From assembly GCA_034401135.1 (NCBI GenBank), contig JAWZSP010000005.1, positions 186,001 through 250,000 on the forward strand: a stretch of 64,000 bases of DNA, read 5' to 3'. The stretch is from Volutella citrinella (lineage: Eukaryota; Ascomycota; Sordariomycetes; Hypocreales; Nectriaceae). The position numbers were made by a program, and so were the translations under genes. Below, piece after piece: positions 55,117-64,000 of the stretch (position 1 is its first letter; each line of letters starts with the position of its first letter). The notes beneath the pieces were generated by a model, which was not told where the DNA came from, did not search any database, and worked only from the letters and a program-made list of their open reading frames with translations.

Positions 55117-56523
55117 TTAAGCAGGGCATCCTGAGGCCCGGAGACCTTCCGGGCCGTTGAGGAGAGCGCTCTGGCCCGGGAAACCCTTGAGCTCCTTCTC
55201 GTAGCAGCCGCCCCTGTGATCCGAAGGCGAAACGCCCTTGACAAAGTCACCCCACTGCTCCTCCATATACGCCTGATTTATCTTGGTTGTAGGAGTCGCG
55301 GCCACGTAGACGACACTGGAGACCCCCTGACCGGAATGCTCAACCTCGACGGCGTGGCACATCTGTACACCAAGATTAGTATCAACTCAGCCATTGCTGA
55401 GCGAAGCCGGGACTCACGTCACAGTGCCACCAAACAGTGTCGCCCGGCCACATCTCGGGAATGTTGACCATGCACTTCTCCAACTGCAGATGCGGAAACG
55501 GTTCCGGGCTCAGCTCCTGCGGCGTGTGCCGCCAAACACCCGGAAACCAAGCGTCCTCCAGGTCAATCGTCCACTTCTCGGCGTCGAGGATGTCGGCTGC
55601 ATCGGCAGGCGGCCGGAAGAAGGGCCGCAGAAGCACATAAGCAATCGCGTACTTGAGCTCCGGGTAAACGAGGAGGCTTCCCTCGCCCGCTCCGGCCCGG
55701 GTCAGCGCCGTCCATCCCTGGAACGCGCGCAGAACGCGCGACTGGGCCTGGCCCTTGTGGAAGGCCGGGTCAGCGTTCTTGCGGACCGTCAGGTCGTAGG
55801 GGTCGTAGTTGTCGATGTCTCCGGCCCAGATCTTCTCGTACGTCTTGCGGTACGTGGGCTCGTCCCAGCGGCACATGCTGCCGGCGTCGATGTGAGGCCC
55901 AAGGCCGTTGAACGGCACTCCAGGTGGACGGATGCGTGCTGCATCGGCGTATGCCATTGGGGCGGCAAACGACTTTTCTTTGTCTTCGTCATCGTGCCAC
56001 AGCTCGTTGAGCGCCCTGTGAAGCGCCATCTGACGGGGGTGGGTGCGCGCTTGAAGCTGCGTCTTTGACCAGTACATTTTTAAGATGTATGGCGTCTCGT
56101 CTGGCCAGCCTTGTTGCCTGTCAGCGAATTTGCTCATTTGGGTCTGCAATCGCACTCACCAGTGATGACGCCGTTGTTGGCATCGACATACGAGTTCATG
56201 TCCTGGAACCATTCATCGGCCGTCTCGCGCGGTACGGCTCCACGCACAACAAAGCAGCCGGCCGCTCTAACCTTGTCCTTGCCCGCTTCGTCAAGCGAGA
56301 AGAACTCATCGTACTGCAGGACTGGGATTACTGATGTTTGCTTCTCGGCGATGTTGTCGGTGATGGTCTTGAGTGCATTGCATGTAGTGATCCAGCTCTT
56401 GCGTAGAGCCTCTTGACCATACTCTTGGGCAATGGTCTTCTTGATTTTGATGTTTTCGGGGTCCAGCTCGCCGGTTTCACGGACGAATTGGGGCCAACCA
56501 GCTGATTCCTTTGCGTTCTTCAT
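55117..56523 (-). CDS. DUF1479 protein (2-oxoglutarate/Fe(II) dioxygenase-like)
   Basis: Three exons: 56160-56523, 55418-56109 and 55117-55362, about 433 residues. The ATG at 56523 is the first true Met in a longer open frame. The sequence runs through the hallmarks of the DUF1479 (YbiU/Gig2-like) family: F-V-V-R-G-A-V-P near residue 80, then G-P-H-I-D-A-G-S-M-C-R-W (His-x-Asp, the metal pair) near 195, R-A-F-Q-G-W-T-A-L, and G-D-T-V-W-W-H-C-D-M-C-H-A-V with the distal His near 350. Such proteins are considered iron/2-oxoglutarate oxygenases; substrates are mostly unknown. Convergent with the compact regulator. Confidence 0.85.
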
Positions 56524-57422
56524 CGTGGAGTTCTTCGTTTCGTGGGAACTTGTACCTGTTGATGAGGTGGTTGGTGCTTGTAATCTGAGACTTCTGATGG
56601 CATCACCACGGGAGGAGATAAGGGCCCTATATGTACATGACTTGTACAAGTGTTGGGATGCACTTCTTGTTTCATGATCCGATGATGATGGGGCATCCCG
56701 GGGAACACCGCAGATGGAAAGGGGACTATTGGCTGGCGAGTCGCTTATACGGAAAGAGATAAGCGCCTGGACAGGCACTTCGTCAAGCACAGATGAGACT
56801 CTCCCGGCATCTCATCGAGGCAAGACCAGGGAGGCATGAAAATCGTGGGGGGGAAGCTGTGATCTCGGTTAGTTCCAAGATGCGGATATTTTGCCCGATC
56901 AGGCATCGCACAGTTGATTGGGTAGGCATTTGACTCTAGCCGATCTTAACCCAATATAGTTATCCGCCTGGCATGAATCTAGATCACGAATCCGCCGGCG
57001 GCATGGCCAAGATGCCAGGCCCACATCCCCGCAGCAGGCCGAGGAGTGCCAATCATGCAGCCTACCCCTATCGGCCGTCCCACAAAGCTGGGTCTGGGGT
57101 ACTTGTCGGTTATCAGAAGCGGAAGCCGGGGCGGGGAGATTGGACGCCGGACGACCTAATGTTGGAGAATAAGTCCTAATCTGACTCGTGTGATAGGTTC
57201 CCTTCACCTCGACCCGAGCTTGGGGGACGGCACCCAACCCCAGCACGCGGATCGAGCTGCCTGACCGGTCGACCAAGACAAGCCTTCCACCCAGATAGTT
57301 GAACTTGTTTGATCGTGTGACTTGCCGTATCTAGACTTGCTCATCGCTCCCCGGCGGCGACTATCGCCTAGAGGGAGGGGGCCATTAACCAACGGCGCGG
57401 GGCGGTTTAAAAAGACGACCAG
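56524..57422. promoter_or_regulatory. Divergent intergenic region
   Basis: About 0.9 kb between divergent starts of the DUF1479 gene and a sugar transporter. A 68-codon frame at 56973 has no support. Both promoters must lie here, so the two genes may be co-regulated. Confidence 0.4.
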
Positions 57423-59455
57423 ATGCCCAGCAACCAACTCGGCAAAGACAACAAGCCCTCCCAACCGAACAGCAGAGAAGCAACTACCCGATCAACACCA
57501 TACGCAATGATCCAACACATGATTGAGCGCCTGGCGCCGACAAAGACGCGGGCAGTTGTCGCGCTGCTAATCTACGTGTCCAGCACCCAATCCACGGTTT
57601 GTATCCTCTACGGACCCTGTCAACAATCAACCAAAGACTGACCCATGCAGGCATTGGGCTACGATTCCTCGGTAATGTAAGAAGACTAGTGCCCAATAGC
57701 GCGTATAAACGTTGACGTATTATGACTAGAAATGGGTTCAACATGCTTCCCAGTTATACCGACTACTTCCAACTCACGACCACGACACTTGCAATCCAGA
57801 CCTCGATCGGTGGGGTGGGTGCCATGATCTCTGCTCTCTTCTTCGGATGGGTTACCGAGGTCATCGGCAGGCGTAAAGCCATTGTCGTGTGTGGCATACT
57901 CTCCATCGTTGCATCCATCGTCCAGTCGAGCTCGCAGAATGTCCCCATGTTCATCGTTGCCCGGTTCATCGCTGGTTTCGTGAACGGCGGAGCCTACATC
58001 TGCGGCCCTACGTACCTAGCTGAGACCCTGCCAGTCAAGTATCGAGCCCTCGGTCTTGGCATCTTCATGAACTTTTACTACATTGGTATCCGCGTGTCCT
58101 TACCCACGTCACAAGCGAGTTTCATGGCTAATGCAGTCGTCCAGGTGCCTTCTTCTCAGCTGGTATCACGTTCGGCGCCTACAAGATGGATTCGACATGG
58201 GCTTGGCGACTCCCTTCTGCCCTCCAATCCTTCTTCGTCATTGTTTCACTTGCTGCCATCCCGCTTGTGCCCGAGTCGCCGCGATGGTTGGCCAGCCACA
58301 ATAGGCCCGCAGAAGCACTCCGAGCACTCGCCTTGACGCACTCGGATGGCGACGTCGACAATCCCTCGGTCAGAGACATGATGCAAGACATACTGGACTC
58401 TCAGAAGCGCGAGGCCGAAAACGAAGACGCCATCTCTCTTCGCAAGGCCATGAGGTCCAAGAGAAAGCTCAACCGACTAGGCCTTGTCATATCGGTAGCC
58501 ATCATCACCATGCTCTCAGGTACGGCCCATTCATCGTGGATATTTCCTTCTTTAATTCCTTGGTAAACACGCCAGCAAAGGGCCTTTGAACTAATGGAAC
58601 CCCGAAAGGAAACAATATTATATCATTCTACCTCGGCAGCATGCTCACTACCGCGGGAGTGACTGATCCAAACACCCAACTACAAATAGTATGCCACTCC
58701 TCTCCACTACTCTTGACTGGAGAAACACGACTAAGAGATGCAGAATATCTATCTAAACGTCTGGTGTCTTGTGTGCGCAATGGTGGGTACGCTGCTCCTC
58801 GACCGCATGGGCCGTAAATCGGTAGCTCTTGTTTCAACTGCTGCTCTCACGGTCTTTATTTTCATCTTCGGCGCCATGACCAAAGGTTAGTTTGTAGCCG
58901 AATGAGTGTGATGCTTTTGCTGACATGCCGTCCATAGTGTATGGCAACTCGTCAAATAACTCGGCCATTTATGGCACCGTTGGCGTTCTCTTCTTATTCC
59001 AAGGAGCTTACAGTTTTGCTTGGACGCCCTTGGCAATGCTTTACCCCCCGGAAATTCTCAACTATTCCCTGCGTTCAGTAGGCATGGGGCTCTACGGCTT
59101 CTGGACAAGTGGATTCTTGTTAGTCCCCCCAGTACGAAACTGTGTCCCGATACACGGCTCGCTAACCCTAAATTTTCCTGACTTCTAGGATGATGTCCAC
59201 CATGGCTTTCCCATTCGCTATCGAGGCTATAGGGTGGAAATTTTACATGGTTAACGGAGCTTGGGATGTAGTTGAACTGATCTTCATCGCACTCTGCTGG
59301 GTTGAAACGAAAGGAAAACACTGGAGGAGCTTGATGAGATCTTTGACGGCCCCAAGGTCATCCAGTCGATTGCAGTTGATACTGCAGTCGAGGGTGGGCT
59401 TGAGACCTCCAAGGGTGGTAAGGTTCTTGTTGTCCCTAAAGACGCAGACGAGTGA
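57423..59455 (+). pseudogene. MFS sugar transporter with a one-base loss near the C-terminus
   Basis: Eight exons: 57423-57596, 57651-57676, 57730-58085, 58145-58519, 58609-58688, 58744-58885, 58938-59118 and 59189-59455. Twelve helices with sugar-porter motifs: G-Y-D-S-S-V-I-N-G, G-R-R-K-A-I, V-A-R-F-I-A-G-F, P-E-S-P-R-W-L-A, N-N-I-I-S-F-Y-L-G, D-R-M-G-R-K and E-T-K-G-K. After E-T-K-G-K the expected T-L-E-E-L-D-E-I-F-D is in the next frame: the A-run at 59315-59318 has four A where five are needed. The shifted frame reads on to 59486 with unrelated residues. All 12 helices are upstream, so the protein may fold but has a wrong cytoplasmic tail of about 55 residues. A homopolymer error in the assembly is possible. 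Confidence 0.8.
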
Positions 59456-59792
59456 GACCTTGGAACTGAGGGGAGCAACCAGATAGCACTGACCGTTACA
59501 TAGCCTGGATAGTGGTGGTGAATCGAGAGTGTACGGAACAATCCTCAATCTTACTAGTAATTTCACAGTGGAAAATGCTTGTGACCAGAATCGGGTGCTA
59601 AAAGCAACGGAATCGATCCAGGGACGGCCAGAGACTAGGACTTGGCTCCTTCAAAAACTTGTGTGAACCCTGGATCTGGCCAACAAGTCAAATCGAAGGT
59701 AGCATGAAGTCCGCGAAGATGGTAAAAAACAGTGCATTAAAGGAATAAGGAGACGACAAACAAGTCATGTCCTGTAATATGTAGCAGGTAAG
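59456..59792. other. Convergent 3' spacer
   Basis: Spacer between converging genes; contains the 30-codon read-through of the shifted transporter frame to 59486. Nothing else. Confidence 0.4.
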
Positions 59793-60967
59793 CTACCACT
59801 CCTCGGATGGAATGCTCCGCCGCCCATCCTCAATCACAAACACTGGGGCCCCAACACTAAACTCGCCCACTGCCGCCCCAGGAATGTTTTCATCCTCCGT
59901 CCAGTGGCTCATTGGCCGGCCTCTATTCTCAGGAAAGGGTCGGACTGGCACCATGTCCCGCAGGACCTTGCCCATGAATGACTTGGCACCAGTAAGACAG
60001 GCATGAGCATCCGTCGACGCTGTCACATGGCCACTCGCCAACGTCACCCGTGACCCTCCGTCGGCATTCTTCTCCTCCACAAACTTGATGAGCTTGTCCA
60101 TGCTCCTCCACCAATCGTAAAGATTGCCCTCGTTGGTAAACATGATTGGACCAGGAAGCTCGGGAGACCAGGGTGCGTTGTCCGTATCATCGCTTAATTG
60201 TTGGTACACGACGTCACCGACATAGAGCCTCCGAGTTTCCACGTCGAACCAACTCAAGCTGTCAGGGGTATGGCCTGGCGTATGAATGGTTATGATGGGT
60301 AATGGGAAGTCTCCACCGGCAGGGTGAGCATAGTTGAGTTGGCCATAGTCTGCCGCCCACAGGCCGGTTTGGTACTGTGGCGTTCGTTTCTGATTCGAGC
60401 TGCAGAGAGAGTGCTCTTCAAGTCGTTCGTATGGCATCAGAAAGGATGGCTCATAGGACGAAGACACAATGGTCACAGGCTTCGTGATTGATGTCTGATT
60501 ACTGCCTCGTGGGCTGCCACCCTGCTCTGTCTTGGCTACAGGCGAAGCCAGCAAGCTGGGCAAGCCGAGAATGTGGTCCCAGTGGCAATGGGATATGATG
60601 ACAACCCTAGGCGTGTCACCACTCGGGTCCAAGTGATGGTCGATGAAGCTCTTGATGTTCCACTCGTGGCTATCGGACAGGCCACTGCTACGCTGAGCCG
60701 TGGTGCCTACTCCAGTATCGTTGATGACGAGAACTCTGCTAGCAGCCCCGTCATCATCGACTCGCCGGACCACTCTAACGTAGATATGTGGGATTTCACC
60801 CTCCAGGGTTGTGAGCCAGTATTGCGAGAGAAGAACCTTCCTGGGTCACTCACGTATGGATCATGTTCGCGAATCAAGTAAGTGTGGTGATCAAGCTGAC
60901 GAATGGTGAAGGGACAGAGTGGGCTTTCATGGGCCCCTGTCTCAATGTTTAGATGGAGCCGACACAT
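59793..60967 (-). CDS. Metallo-beta-lactamase-fold hydrolase
   Basis: Two exons, 60854-60967 and 59793-60800, about 373 residues. The MBL metal motif H-C-H-W-D-H (HxHxDH) is near residue 108, a second His in H-T-P-G-H-T-P-D-S near 195, the bridging Asp in Y-V-G-D-V-V near 213, and a late A-S-G-H-V-T near 285. No glyoxalase II helical tail or beta-CASP domain, so this is a stand-alone hydrolase, in the group that includes fungal lactamases and lactonases such as the detoxifying enzymes of plant-associated fungi. It shares a promoter with the amidohydrolase, suggesting the two act on the same compound. No signal peptide. Confidence 0.88.
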
Positions 60968-61505
60968 AATGAAGGTCTCCTTGGTGTGAATTGGAGAGTT
61001 TCTGGGGAGGAGTTCGGGCAAGATGGATGTGACCAGATACTGAGCTTTTCTAAAACAGCTGGGGAGACCTGTTTGAAGCTGTCTGCGGAGCGTTGGCTAA
61101 GCTCCGCCCGGCCCGCCCACACTGAATTACGTATGTTCCCGCAGTAATAATCCCCACCCCAATTGAGTCAAGATGCTCCGCCGAGTGTGGGGACGAGGCG
61201 GCTGACCTCTTTGGGTTAGGAGCGGGCAGTCTGTACATGCGGCAACATGGCTAGTTTGGGCTAGCCCAGGACACAATTAACCTCGGGTCTGTTTCCCATA
61301 GGCTAAAACAGTGGCACGGTCAAGGCGAGATAGCACAGAGTGGGGTGGGACAGTGAATGTTGGGGCACCGGACCGGTTGTTCTACCCTCTGTCTTGACAA
61401 TTGCAAATACCGTGTTATAAATGGGTACTGGGGAGGCGTATAGAGGAAGCTCAGCATCACGTCCCCCACCGGATACCAATCACTTCGCTGCCTTGTTTGT
61501 CCACC
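60968..61505. promoter_or_regulatory. Shared divergent promoter, metallo-beta-lactamase / amidohydrolase
   Basis: A 538-base spacer between divergent starts. A TATAAAT box is at 61416-61422, 84 bases upstream of the amidohydrolase ATG. Confidence 0.55.
61416..61422 (+). promoter_or_regulatory. TATA box of the amidohydrolase gene
   Basis: TATAAAT 84 bases upstream of the start codon, in the right place for a core promoter. Confidence 0.5.
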
Positions 61506-63113
61506 ATGAGGTCCGTCTTCAAGAACATTCGAATTCCGGGAGAGCAAGAAAATGCAGAAATCAACTGCTTAGTGGCTGAAGACTCCCGCATTGTTTTTGT
61601 TGGCAAAGATACGGACGCCGATTTCCCACAGACGGTTGGTCAAGGAGAGGTCAAGCAAATCGACTTGGGCGGCCGTCGCATTATCCCTGCCTTTGTCGAT
61701 GCTCATGTCCATCTCTTGCAATTTGGCATATCTTTGGCCAAGGCGGATATACGGTCCTGCGCGAATCTGGAGGACATTCGAAAGGAAATCAGCCGCACTG
61801 CCCTCGAAAGGCCCGATGCGTCTCGGCTTCTTTTCCAAGGCTGGAGGCATGCCGCCACCGGCACGAAGGTGTTGGCTTCAATGCTAGATGACATCGACCC
61901 CCGGCCCATCTACATCGACTCCGATGATCTGCATTCGGCATGGTGCAACTCTGCTGCTCTCAAGGAGCTGGATCTCCAGGACAAGCCGGACCCAGAGGGT
62001 GGCAAGATTGACCGCGACGAGAATGGTAACCCTTCGGGGCTGTTGGAAGAAGCCGCAGTCATCACGATAGTGTGGCCGTTCCTAGCCAGTGCCCTTTCTC
62101 ACAAGGAAAAGCTCGACTGTCTGAGGTCTGCGATGCGAGTTTACAACCAGGCCGGCTACACGGCTGTTGTGGACATGGCCATGGATGAAGCATACTGGCA
62201 TTCCCTCCAGGAACTGCATGCCGCCGGGGAGCTGAGCTTGCGCATCGCTGCCCATTTCCTTGTCTTGCCCAGCAAGACCGAGGAGGAGAACAAAGCGCAA
62301 GTTGAGACGGCGATTCGGATCCACCAGAAGTTCAACTTGGCAACGTCCCCAGATCTTCGGGTGGCCGGTATCAAGATCGTCTGTGATGGAGTAGTGGATG
62401 GGTGCACGGCAGCCATCACCCAACCGTACCTGAGCACTGGAGAAGTCGTCAAGCCCATGTGGACGCCCGAGGCTCTGCAGGTCGTTTTGAACATGGCTGA
62501 TGCAGCCGGCCTTCAGTGTGCCCTTCATGCCATCGGCGATGCCGCGGTAAATATGGCTGTCAATGGGCTCGAGGCCCTCGGCACATCTGGACGGAGACAC
62601 CGCATCGAACATCTCGAGTTGACAAGGCCAGAGGATGCTATCCGGCTCGGGAAGCTGGGGATAACGGCATCGATCCAGCCTGTCCACTGCGACCCGGAGC
62701 TGAAGCAGATCTGGCCCGCGTTAATTGGCCACGAGGCTTGCTCCAGAGCATTCGCGTATCGAGAGTTCCACGACTACGGCGCGCCGCTGGCCATTGGCTC
62801 CGACGCTCCGACGGCCCCTCATCAGCCATGGAACAACATCTACAATGCCACTACCCGCAAGTCGTTCCGCCGGCCTCAAGAGAATGATACCGTCAACGAG
62901 GAGTTCAAGATGGACTTGGGCGTCGTCTTGAATGCAATGACCCAGGGCGCCGCCTACTCGTGTTTCGCGGAGGACTTCATTGGTAAGTTGGAGCAGGGCT
63001 ACAAGGCCGATTTCATTGTTTTGGACGACGAGACGTACTGGGGCTTGGACCCCGCGTCGTTGTTAGATGGCAAGGCTGGGGAGACGTGGTTTGGTGGAGA
63101 ACGAGTATCATAG
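61506..63113 (+). CDS. YtcJ-type metal-dependent amidohydrolase
   Basis: Single exon, 535 residues from the ATG at 61506 (the frame is open earlier without support). Amidohydrolase-3 architecture: a beta-sandwich N-terminal part, metal motif D-A-H-V-H-L near residue 66, a long middle barrel with the invariant W (E-A-A-V region), H-A-I-G-D-A-A near 343, H-R-I-E-H-L near 364, and I-G-S-D-A-P near 437 (catalytic Asp). The C-terminus closes the sandwich (A-D-F-I-V-L-D). Family members hydrolyse amides, N-acyl groups or cyclic compounds. The divergent MBL gene and the downstream GST point to degradation or detoxification of one external compound. Substrate unknown. Confidence 0.9.
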   Translation: MRSVFKNIRIPGEQENAEINCLVAEDSRIVFVGKDTDADFPQTVGQGEVKQIDLGGRRIIPAFVDAHVHLLQFGISLAKADIRSCANLEDIRKEISRTALERPDASRLLFQGWRHAATGTKVLASMLDDIDPRPIYIDSDDLHSAWCNSAALKELDLQDKPDPEGGKIDRDENGNPSGLLEEAAVITIVWPFLASALSHKEKLDCLRSAMRVYNQAGYTAVVDMAMDEAYWHSLQELHAAGELSLRIAAHFLVLPSKTEEENKAQVETAIRIHQKFNLATSPDLRVAGIKIVCDGVVDGCTAAITQPYLSTGEVVKPMWTPEALQVVLNMADAAGLQCALHAIGDAAVNMAVNGLEALGTSGRRHRIEHLELTRPEDAIRLGKLGITASIQPVHCDPELKQIWPALIGHEACSRAFAYREFHDYGAPLAIGSDAPTAPHQPWNNIYNATTRKSFRRPQENDTVNEEFKMDLGVVLNAMTQGAAYSCFAEDFIGKLEQGYKADFIVLDDETYWGLDPASLLDGKAGETWFGGERVS

Positions 63114-63603
63114 AGGCCATAGAAATGAGAATAGAAGGGCACAGTCCTCGAGTTGCTGTCCATCTCTGGGCAGCGATTCATCACTTTTAAATAAGCTGAA
63201 TACGGATGTTTCTCGGAAGATCGATTGCGCATAATAACGATGTCATTATACATCAATGGCCTTCTTCCGCGACATCCGGCATACGGCATGACCTGATGCC
63301 CGAAGACCGAGCCTGGGGTAAATAGCGCAATCAAGCCCCCCCATCACCACATGTTCCATCCTAGCGCGGAGCCTAGCGATTGGATGGCTCGCTAAAGGAT
63401 GCGACGTGAACTGGGTGGATTAATAATTCACATTGCCCACCGGGCATACAATACGCTCTTGACTGGCGTGCTCATACTGGTACTATTTAACATTCGCCCG
63501 GGTTTGCGACAACATCAGCTTTTTATTCACCTGCCTGTCGAGTCCTTGCACTGGGAGCCTTTTATGCGCGGAACCTTCATCATCAAGGCCAAATCTTGAC
63601 ACA
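63114..63603. other. Intergenic region
   Basis: 3' flank of the amidohydrolase and promoter of the GST gene. No coding signal. Confidence 0.4.
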
Positions 63604-64000
63604 ATGACTGCTCTATCCACGGCAACCCTCACCCTCTATACAAACCATGCCTGCCCATGCACGTTGCATTCCCCCGCCTCCACCGATCAGCTGCTTACCA
63701 TTTCCTAGGGGCCCATCGCGCACACATTGTGCTCGCGGAGCTAGGCATCCCCTTCAAGGAGGAGATTATTGATCTGGAGGTCCCTCGCACACCGGAATAC
63801 CTCAAGGTCAACCCCCGCGGCCAAGTGCCCACCTTGGTGTACAATGGAGAAATCATCAGGGAGTCGGCCATTGTGGCCCAGTTCCTGGCAGACGCTTATC
63901 CCTCGCATTTAATTCCGGCCACGTCAGAGCCGGATGGCCCTCTATTCAGAGCCAAAGTGGCCTTCTTCGTCGACGCGTGGATCTCCAAGGTCCAGCCGCC
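63604..64000 (+). CDS. Glutathione S-transferase, N-terminal part (cut by the window end)
   Basis: Exon 1 is 63604-63658, exon 2 starts at 63709 and runs out of the window. The joint codes for C-P-W-A-H-R-A-H, the expected thioredoxin-fold motif of omega-like GSTs (Cys-Pro then Trp). It follows with I-V-L-A-E-L, N-P-R-G-Q-V-P-T-L (cis-Pro, glutathione-binding) and E-S-A-I-V-A-Q-F-L. To obtain this, the intron 63659-63708 must begin with GC (GCACGT) and end in TAG; no GT donor gives the right frame. Cytosolic detoxification by glutathione conjugation or reduction is likely, fitting the adjacent hydrolases. The C-terminal helical domain is outside the window. Confidence 0.82.

Noticed and set aside
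55394..56068. 224-codon plus-strand frame
   Set aside because: Antisense to the DUF1479 gene, which has clear metal-binding motifs.
1..64000. Secondary-metabolite biosynthetic cluster
   Set aside because: No polyketide synthase, peptide synthetase, terpene cyclase or P450 is present despite the LaeA-type methyltransferase, SDR and MFS genes.

Overview
The window looks like nuclear DNA of a filamentous ascomycete, most likely a sordariomycete. Genes are interrupted by many short introns (about 49-90 nt, mostly GT-AG, often with a CTAAC/CTGAC-like branch site), and the families are typical of that group: Pth11-like receptors, Zn2Cys6 regulators, a HET protein, F-box proteins and many MFS/APC transporters. 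There is no bacterial operon structure, rRNA, convincing tRNA or CRISPR array. Gene models were built by hand by matching exon phases, so every multi-exon model below closes in frame unless stated.

Layout. 1.7-10 kb: a 7-TM Pth11-like protein, a secreted alpha/beta hydrolase and an 11-exon LaeA-type methyltransferase that needs a GC-AG intron. 10-17 kb: an LRR-like protein without a visible F-box, a HET-domain protein and an F-box protein. 17-26 kb: a small PD-(D/E)XK nuclease-like protein, a Zn2Cys6 regulator, a small four-cysteine protein and a mucin-like secreted subtilase. 27-35 kb: an epoxide hydrolase, a second 7-TM receptor-like protein, then a catabolic-looking group: an MFS transporter broken by an exact 8-bp tandem duplication, divergent from an SMP-30 lactonase and followed by a nitrilase-family amidase. 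36-42 kb: an M64 metallopeptidase, then a head-to-head scar where a Zn2Cys6 regulator and a sugar transporter have both lost their 5' ends at the same point (about 40,411-40,419). 42-50 kb: an APC amino-acid permease divergent from a Zn2Cys6 regulator, an unrecognised multi-exon gene, a 64-bp tandem repeat and a hexose-type transporter. 51-64 kb: an SDR, a regulator, a DUF1479 dioxygenase-like protein, a sugar transporter with a one-base loss, a metallo-beta-lactamase divergent from a YtcJ-type amidohydrolase, and a truncated-by-window GST.

How the genes may work together. There is no polyketide or peptide synthase, so this is not a classical biosynthetic cluster. It reads as accessory, nutrient-scavenging and detoxification territory: transporters paired with hydrolases (lactonase, nitrilase, amidohydrolase, metallo-beta-lactamase, epoxide hydrolase, GST) and local Zn2Cys6 regulators, several pairs sharing divergent promoters. 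Four genes in the 30-60 kb interval are damaged (three transporters, one regulator), which suggests relaxed selection or recent rearrangement, although single-base losses could be assembly errors.
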